From Larus michahellis (lineage: Eukaryota > Chordata > Aves > Charadriiformes > Laridae), in NCBI RefSeq assembly GCF_964199755.1, contig NC_133896.1:63467142-63531141 (forward strand): a DNA stretch of 64,000 nucleotides. The letters are read 5' to 3'. Below, in pieces: positions 57,363 to 64,000 of the stretch. The stretch's first letter is position 1; each line of letters starts with the position of its first letter. Under the pieces are notes generated by a model, which was given only the letters and a program-made list of their open reading frames with translations, searched no databases and was not told the DNA's origin. Both the position numbers and the translations under genes were made by a program.

Positions 57363-60300
57363 GTGAACTAACTCTAAATATACAGTGTTCAGCTGGTAGC
57401 AAGGGATTCCCGGGCTCAGGTACAGCGTGCGTTCCAGCACACATATTCCTGGACATATGTGTCTGCAGATGGCCAGATAGCCACTTCGCAGAGTCGCTGC
57501 CACAAGGTCAGAAGTGCAAATTGTGCACATAAGGGAGGTATGTGCAAATATCAGTGTGTGTCATCCTTGCCTTCTTTAAAGGCTTTTGGTACACATTTAA
57601 CAAACTTCATTGTACATCGAGAGAAATGTTAAAGGAGGGAGACTTGTATTACTGAATACCAATGTTATAGTTCATTTTATGGTCTTTTTGGAGTGAGGAT
57701 CATCTTATACTATAACCCTCAGCCATGGTGAAGAGTCATACACGTTAGCACTAATGCTATAGAGGTGTGTTCCTTTGGCACCTCCAGATCAAAACATAGA
57801 AAAGCAAGTATAATGGCAATTTGATAAAATAAAGTGTTTGACTTGCTCAGAGATAAAACTGGAGATATTATAGGATTGCTTGTCCACTTTATGTTTTGTT
57901 AGATCAAAAAGAACTAATGGATTTAACTCTCCCCTTACCAAAAAGTAATGTAAAATACTCATCTATCAAAAACCGTTGTATGCTGGAATCACTGAATTAG
58001 AAGGAGCCAGCTTTACATGGATAGTCAACTAGTGTCCCTGTTCCCACCAAAGGCCAGCTGCTAGACTTGTTTCTTTACAATCCTCAGCTATATTATGAAA
58101 GTGGCATAAGTATGTTTGCGATTGCTATCTGATGTTGAGAACAGCTATGAGTTCAAAATCATGCAGGTGTTCTAGGTTCATCCCGCCAGCACCACCTTGC
58201 TTTTCTAGTTTTTCTTCCGTGGCAGACACTCATCTGGAGTTAGAGGTTGCAGGGGTGGGTGCCTGGGCAAAGCATGCCCTGTGCAGATGTAAAGAGCTGC
58301 AGAAGTTCTCTACCTGTAGTAATTAAATACCCTGATTTGGGGACATATTCCTGCACAGACGAAATCTCTCTCTGTATAAAATGAGAGCTCCAGGGCAAAT
58401 ACCATATAAAAGAGGATGTTATTGGTACATAGGCCTTTTACTCTCCTTCCTCTGCCAGCTGTTAATTTAATCTAACACACCTCTTCCGGAGCTGGATAAA
58501 CTAATGTAGGTTCTGGCCCCAAATATTGCGTGTAATGCTATATGTAATTGAATGTAAATGCTATTAAGGGTTGGTGGTTGGTGCTTTATTTTTTCCTTTT
58601 TTTTTTCAGCTGGACAGGATCTAAGTGATCCATTTATTTTGAGACAGATCCTACATCTTTCCCTAGGCAAAAATTCCAGTATTGAGAATGGTAGGTTTGT
58701 CTGTCAAAGGATAACAAAAAATAGTCATTAAGAGCCTAACTAGCTTTGCAAATACCCTCCAGTTATTCTGCTTATGAACTCTGCTGAAATTAATACAAGC
58801 CGTAAGCAATTGGCTTGTGGCAGGATCAGGCCCTGTGGTACTTGGCAGTGGTCTGATGACAGTGGTTTTAAAAAACAGGTCTGTTTCTAAAGAAGCTGGG
58901 TCACTTCTGTGCTTCTATTCTGTATTTATTAGTTTTACTTTCTGGCAAATAAATCAAAACCTTTTTGTTGGATTTTGATAGAAAAACTGGAGAACTGTTA
59001 CTTCAGATTTCTCATGAATAGATATAATAGACACTAATACATATATAAATTAGTTGGACCTATTTATATTTCTTCTATTCCTTTTTTTATATTCCTATAG
59101 AATCCAGGTGCATATTTCAAAATAATACAATTAGATAAATTGGCAATAAATTAAAACAGATTTTCACAAGTTAGCATACTCAGGGAGAGCCAGGCAGACA
59201 TGAGACCAAAGACCTGAAGAATATTCTAAAACTGCATCAAAATTAGGCAATTAATTTTTTCTTTTTGTCATAATGAATGAAAAAAAATAAAACCAGAAAC
59301 AACATAAATTACAGTCAATAAAGAAATTATTGGAGTTGAACATACCCAGTCTTGCTAACTTTTACTCGCCTGAATAATCTTTTTTCTTGTGAATGGGCTA
59401 CGTAGAGTCAGGGCACTCTTGTAAAGAAGGACCAGCCAAAAAGAAGGCTTGCAAAGCTGGTCCTCTGATTCTGCTTTTGCATCTGATCAAGTCTTTTAGC
59501 ATCTTGGGACCAGAGTTTCACGCCTGATCCCTAAAGCCTTGCACAGTCAGGAGACGCTGGCTCTGGGTTTGTTCAGCACAATACTCTAAGCTTCTTCTGA
59601 TTGTCATGTGTCTGTTCAGCCTCCTCAGCGAATTAGACCCGCTGCTTAATACCCTGTTAAATGTAGCGTTCCCTGTATCCTGTTAGATCCACTGTTTGCC
59701 GGTTTACCACTGAGTTTCTAGCAAAAGCAGCATGCCCTCACCCAACCAAAAAATCCCAGTGAACTAACCACCTCCACTACTAAAATGCTTAAGCAGAGAT
59801 TTGAAATGCAGGTAAGTGTCCATTCATGGCCAGGAGAAGGCAGAGTTTCTGTCCTGCTTTGGCAACCACCTGCTCGCAACTCCTTGTGTATGACTTGTAG
59901 TGATCCTGAAAAAAACTGGAAGCCACAAAGTCTGTCTGCATCCTATGGCAGCGTTGCTCAGATGCTTTCCTGCACTAGTCGGGAAGAAAGCAAGAAAGGG
60001 AAAAAAAGGAATTACATCATTTAATTATAAAGGTACAATAAAGTAGATGAAGAAGTTGCACAATAACCAGAGACTGTTCCATTTAGACAATTACTACTCG
60101 GAGGACCTTTCATCTCGCTTTTGGAAGGCTGCCAGTTAAACCTGTCTGGATGGGTCTCTGCTGCCTGCTGTTGGAATCCAATTGTATTTAAAAAAAATAA
60201 TCACAATGACCTTGTTATTTCAATACCCTTTTTACCTTCCCTCTTCCCCCAAGATCTGTGGAAGTCATAGTAAATCCTATTTTTAAAACATTTTATTGCG

Positions 60301-61370
60301 AGTATACTTAGCCCATTGAAAAAAAAAAAGGCAAGTAATTCCTGTGCAGCCTACCTCCGCCCCAAATAATATGCAAGATTTCTGGGATGAAAGCGTTCTC
60401 TGTTTTGGTTTGTCAGATGCACAGTACAACTGAGGAAGAAAGGCTTAACAGGACTACTCCAGCCGTCACTAGGGATTATTTATACACAGTTGGAAAAGCC
60501 TGAAGAGAGGCTATTTGCAGCTATCTCTAGGAGTAAAAAGATTTATTCCCGTAAAAGGACTTGCAATACCTTTCGTTGCTGTAGATTTTACTTCTAAAAT
60601 GCAATGGTTTTGCCAGGTTTTTGCTATGGTTTTGCCAGGACAGCCGTTTTTTTCATGTATCCTTCATACATTAAAGAATCCAAATGCTTTGTTTAAAATG
60701 TGTTTGAAATCCCAACTGTTCTCCATTATAAAAAGGACTTTATTGAAGTCTCAATTCTGATCCTAGTGAAGTCAATAGTAATGTTTTATTGAACGTGGTG
60801 ATGCAGCAAGTTCAGGCCTTTAGTATTTCCTTTGAGGTTAAAATTGTCCCTGGATAGAAAGGCCAATGCGAGGTCTGTGCTCCCTTCTGTCACAGCAGAG
60901 TTCTGCTGGAGATCTCCAGTGAAATTTAAGCAGTAGACAGGCTTTCAGTTGAATCTTAGGCTAACCAGGTATTTAGCCTTCACCGTTTTCGATGCCATAA
61001 TTATCTGTCGATGTAGACTGGAAGTCAAATAACTGCATGTTTCGAAGATACAGCAAAGACATCCTCTCGTTCAGAGATTTTCCAGTCATTCGATGATGAA
61101 ATCACTGGTGTTCCACGCATGTGAGTTCCAGGAGGATTTGGCCCATCATATTTTAAATAAGCAATTTTAATATTTTAATTGCATTAAACTTAAATAGCAG
61201 TTCATTAAAGAGTATCTTTACCACGAGTAATGAGAATCTGACACGTTCCTCTGACACATCTGAGATAATTAGTTTGATAATATATATCTGCTAAAAATAC
61301 TAAGAACATATATGTAATTTAACAGAGCTGCAACTGGTTTTAATCATGCTGTTTTAAAGGGCAAATTTCA

Positions 61371-61511
<141 letters not shown>

Positions 61512-62010
61512 TCATTTAATTGAGCATCCAAATCCTTTTGAGAAATCTCAGCATTTTTATCCTTTCTGCCTATGGCCGAAAAACTTTTTTAAAAGTGAGG
61601 AGGAAAGATTTAATATGAGTGCAGATGTGTTCTGTTTACTGTAAAAAATATGAAGGATTATTTCACTTAAATAGAGGTGAAATGATCTGAACTATTTTGT
61701 CATCTCCAGCAATAAAAATCCATATTAATATTGCTTTTTCTCATTGAAGAAGTCTTTCTGTGCACTCAGAATAACATCGAGAGTAGAATGAGTTCATTAA
61801 CTATTGCAGAGCCAGTAAATGAGGAAGAAGAATTTATGTTCTGTAGGTTCTGCAAAAATAATGACAATCATTTATATTGTAAGTTACTTAATGGCTCATT
61901 GCTAACAAAATGTTGCTGGAACCCTTGAGTACGTATTCACCTCTTTAAGATCAAAAGAAAGAAATGAGATGGTGTTTCTTAGTTTTTAAAGATATAAATA
62001 AATAAAGAAT

Positions 62011-62035
62011 GTGGATTCTGGAATCCAGAATCCAC
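62011..62035. repeat. Perfect 12-bp palindrome with 1-nt centre
   Basis: GTGGATTCTGGA and TCCAGAATCCAC are exact reverse complements around a single A (62023). The core TTCTGGAAT contains the heat-shock-type arrangement TTCnnGAA. The function is unknown. Confidence 0.8.
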
Positions 62036-62224
62036 TTAAAAGAAAAGAATATAAACTAAACTAACATATTTTCTCTGCAGGAGAGAAATCAGACTATAAA
62101 ATGGAAATTTCCCCATTTTCTTTCTCATAAAGCCTAATTCTTCCACAAATAAATATTCAGAACTGCCCAGATGAGCCTGCTGAAATCATAATCCTTTGTA
62201 GATAATTACCAAAATAGATGGAAG

Positions 62225-62400
62225 AAAGGTAGCGCTGCAGTTAGGGCAGGGCTTACAAAGCCAGAATTCAGTCCAAGGTCTGCCATAGTCTTTCTTCATG
62301 ACCTGAGGCAAGTGACTTAATCCCTTGTACCTCAGCTCAGTAGCAGTATAATAGGGATTTCGTTCATTATTATTAATATCAGTTAGAGTTCTACCGTAGG
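62225..62400 (+). mobile_element. MIR-type SINE, older copy
   Basis: TGCAGTTAGGGCAGGGCTTA, AGAATTCAGTCCAAGGTCTG, ATGACCTGAGGCAAGTGACT, TAATCCCTTGTACCTCAG and TAATAGGGATTTCGTTCATT follow the MIR head, core and tail in order. It lies in TMEM178B intron 1, in the same orientation as the gene. Confidence 0.75.
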
Positions 62401-62849
62401 ATTTATGAGCCTTAATCATGGATCAGAAATCATGGATCAGAAAAATGTCCCTGTCCTTTTGACATGTTGCTGCACTTTAAATGTTGGAGAGTAATGCAGC
62501 CTTATGAGAGAGTACAAGGTGACGACAAAGTAATTATGTTCAGCGTGACTGATAGTGGTTTTAAAACACCAACAGGCTCACCACATTGCTGTAAGCACCA
62601 CGAAATGCGGGATTCCTAAAAGAGTTGTAAAGAAAGGTAATGAATAAGAGGTGCAGATGTTTACAAGACGGTCTTCCAAATATTGAGGGATAGCACCAGA
62701 AGAATCATGGGTCGTGTCAGCTTGAAAAATTAATAAGTAGGTGATGGGGATCGACCTCTTTGGTTGACTGCAGGAGGAAGCTGACATTTCCTTAATGAAG
62801 ACAAGTAGATTACAATAATGAGATAGATATTGGGACAGCAGTCTAGAGC

Positions 62850-63015
62850 TGCTAAGAGAAATGACGTGGTCAGAGTGATGTGTTAGGAAAATTATATTTC
62901 TAGCAGCATCCTGAATGGATACACGGAGGGCAGGATCACATTTGTAAAGGTCAGAAAAAGAAATATTGTAGTAATAAAGGCATGAGATAATGAGCGCCTG
63001 GATGGAGAAAGAATA
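62850..63015 (-). mobile_element. Ancient LINE reverse-transcriptase C-terminal relic (L2/CR1 clade), antisense
   Basis: On the minus strand a continuous open frame (62578-63063) contains QALIISCLYYYNISFSDL, KCDPALRVSIQDAARNIIFL and HHSDHV. These line up with the signature of non-LTR reverse-transcriptase C-termini ('ALITSRLDYCNSLL.GLPKCDL..LQ.VQNAAARLI...HVTPLL'). The surrounding 0.5-1 kb probably belongs to the same element but I cannot follow it. An open frame of 161 codons in such an old relic is probably chance. The exact family is not decidable by eye. Confidence 0.55.
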
Positions 63016-63750
63016 TGCAAACCTTAGACAATCCCTGGCTTCTGTGGATGTAGTGAGAGACATGAGATGAAGGTGTTGCTCCAGTTGTTGACCAGAACAA
63101 CAAGGAAAGTAATAGTGTTTGCTGTGATGAGCAAGAGAGGAATCACTGAAGGATGCAAATAGTAAAGACAGGAGAAGAACATTAGGAACTTTGTTTTAGT
63201 TATGGTAAGCCCTATGTATGTCTATGAAGGAGTATCAGAGACTGTGGGTGTGGAGCTAGGGAGACAAGTTTGTTTGAGAGGAGTGAATCCACAGATTGCT
63301 GCATGGAGATGGTAGTGGGATCTATGTTTGTGACGGAAATTACCAAGGAGTAAAATACAGAAAGAGAAAAGCCCTATGAATTTCTGTCAGAGCTGGGAGA
63401 AGAAAAACGTCTTCTGGAGGGCGTGCAAAAGGAGCAGATTCAAAGGTGGTGCAAGAGAAGTGAGTAATGTCACGGTAGCTGAAGAAAGACACTATTTCAG
63501 GTTAAAACAGCACAGGAGACTACTGAAGGTAGCTGACATGCTGCAGCAGATGAGAACAGAGTAGTCACACTGTGCTGAAATTTGCCTAGTACGTTAAGTA
63601 AAGAATTTTGCAGCTGCAGTTGCAAGGGAGAGGAAGCTGCACTGAACCGGTAGGGGGGACTCCAGGTGGCATTTGTACCTGGCGTATTCAGAGAGGTTGA
63701 TGATGAAAGGGAGGAGAAAAAAAAGACACAGTATTTAGAGAGGAAAATAA

Positions 63751-63803
63751 ATGTTTTAAGATGAAAGAATGTTTTAAGATGAGAGTATTTTAAGAGAAAA
63801 GAG
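63751..63803 (+). repeat. 18-bp tandem repeat, about three copies
   Basis: ATGTTTTAAGATGAAAGA is followed by ATGTTTTAAGATGAGAGT and by a degraded third unit ATTTTAAGAGAAAAGAG. Confidence 0.75.
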
Positions 63804-64000
63804 CTTGAATGGTACTTGCATTATGAGAGTAAAGAGACAGAGGGGCGTGAGAGGTCAAGGAGAAGAGAGAATGAGAGGACAAGGACAGCCATAAGGAAGG
63901 TCAGGATATAGGGTAAGACTGGCTTGGCAACAAATGGAAGCAATGAAGGAAGAGAGCTGCATAGGACGTTTTTCATCTGTGGGAGAAGAATGAGGAAGGA

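Noticed and set aside
57960-58050. Possible antisense CR1 3' end (GGAATCACTGAATTAGAAGG)
   Set aside because: Only the first 20 bases resemble the CR1 tail; the rest does not follow it.
63659-63673. Third CTCF-like motif
   Set aside because: Only 12 of 15 consensus positions match.

Overview
The window is vertebrate nuclear DNA, almost certainly from a bird. It has AT-rich introns and intergenic DNA, three CpG-island promoters, GT-AG split exons, chicken-repeat-1 (CR1) LINE tails and a few much older amniote SINE and LINE relics. Only a small fraction is coding. I recognise three genes, in the order and orientation I recall for human 7q34: BRAF (-), MRPS33 (-), TMEM178B (+).

Layout. 1-18,700 is the 5' end of BRAF on the minus strand: part of intron 2, exon 2 (3946-4047), a 14.5 kb intron 1, and exon 1 (18562-18696) inside a CpG island (about 17.93-19.27 kb) with CRE, KLF, ETS-like and NRF1-like sites. 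A truncated CR1 lies just upstream (19.33-20.03 kb). 20.03-31.3 kb is intergenic with no recognisable gene; a second CR1 tail sits at 31.3-31.74 kb. MRPS33 occupies about 33.0-38.5 kb on the minus strand: two coding exons give exactly 106 codons, and a CpG island with a perfect NRF1 core lies at 37.92-38.59 kb. 38.6-53.9 kb is intergenic, holding a full-length-looking MIR-type SINE (43.07-43.31 kb), a SINE tail (about 45.5 kb) and a consensus CTCF site (50.26 kb). TMEM178B starts on the plus strand with a GC-rich 5' region (53.94 kb on) and coding exon 1 (55063-55444). The rest, to 64 kb, is its first intron, with another MIR and an antisense LINE relic near 62-63 kb.

The three genes are not a functional unit: BRAF is a Ras-effector kinase, MRPS33 a small mitoribosomal subunit protein, and TMEM178B a PMP22/claudin-like membrane protein. 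Their common theme here is regulatory architecture. Two CTCF-type motifs point away from each other, one at the BRAF promoter and one upstream of TMEM178B, with MRPS33 between them. I found no undescribed gene system. The items most worth checking are the divergent CTCF pair, the CRE cluster at BRAF, the short uORF just before the TMEM178B start, and a folded hairpin at 40.44-40.50 kb.
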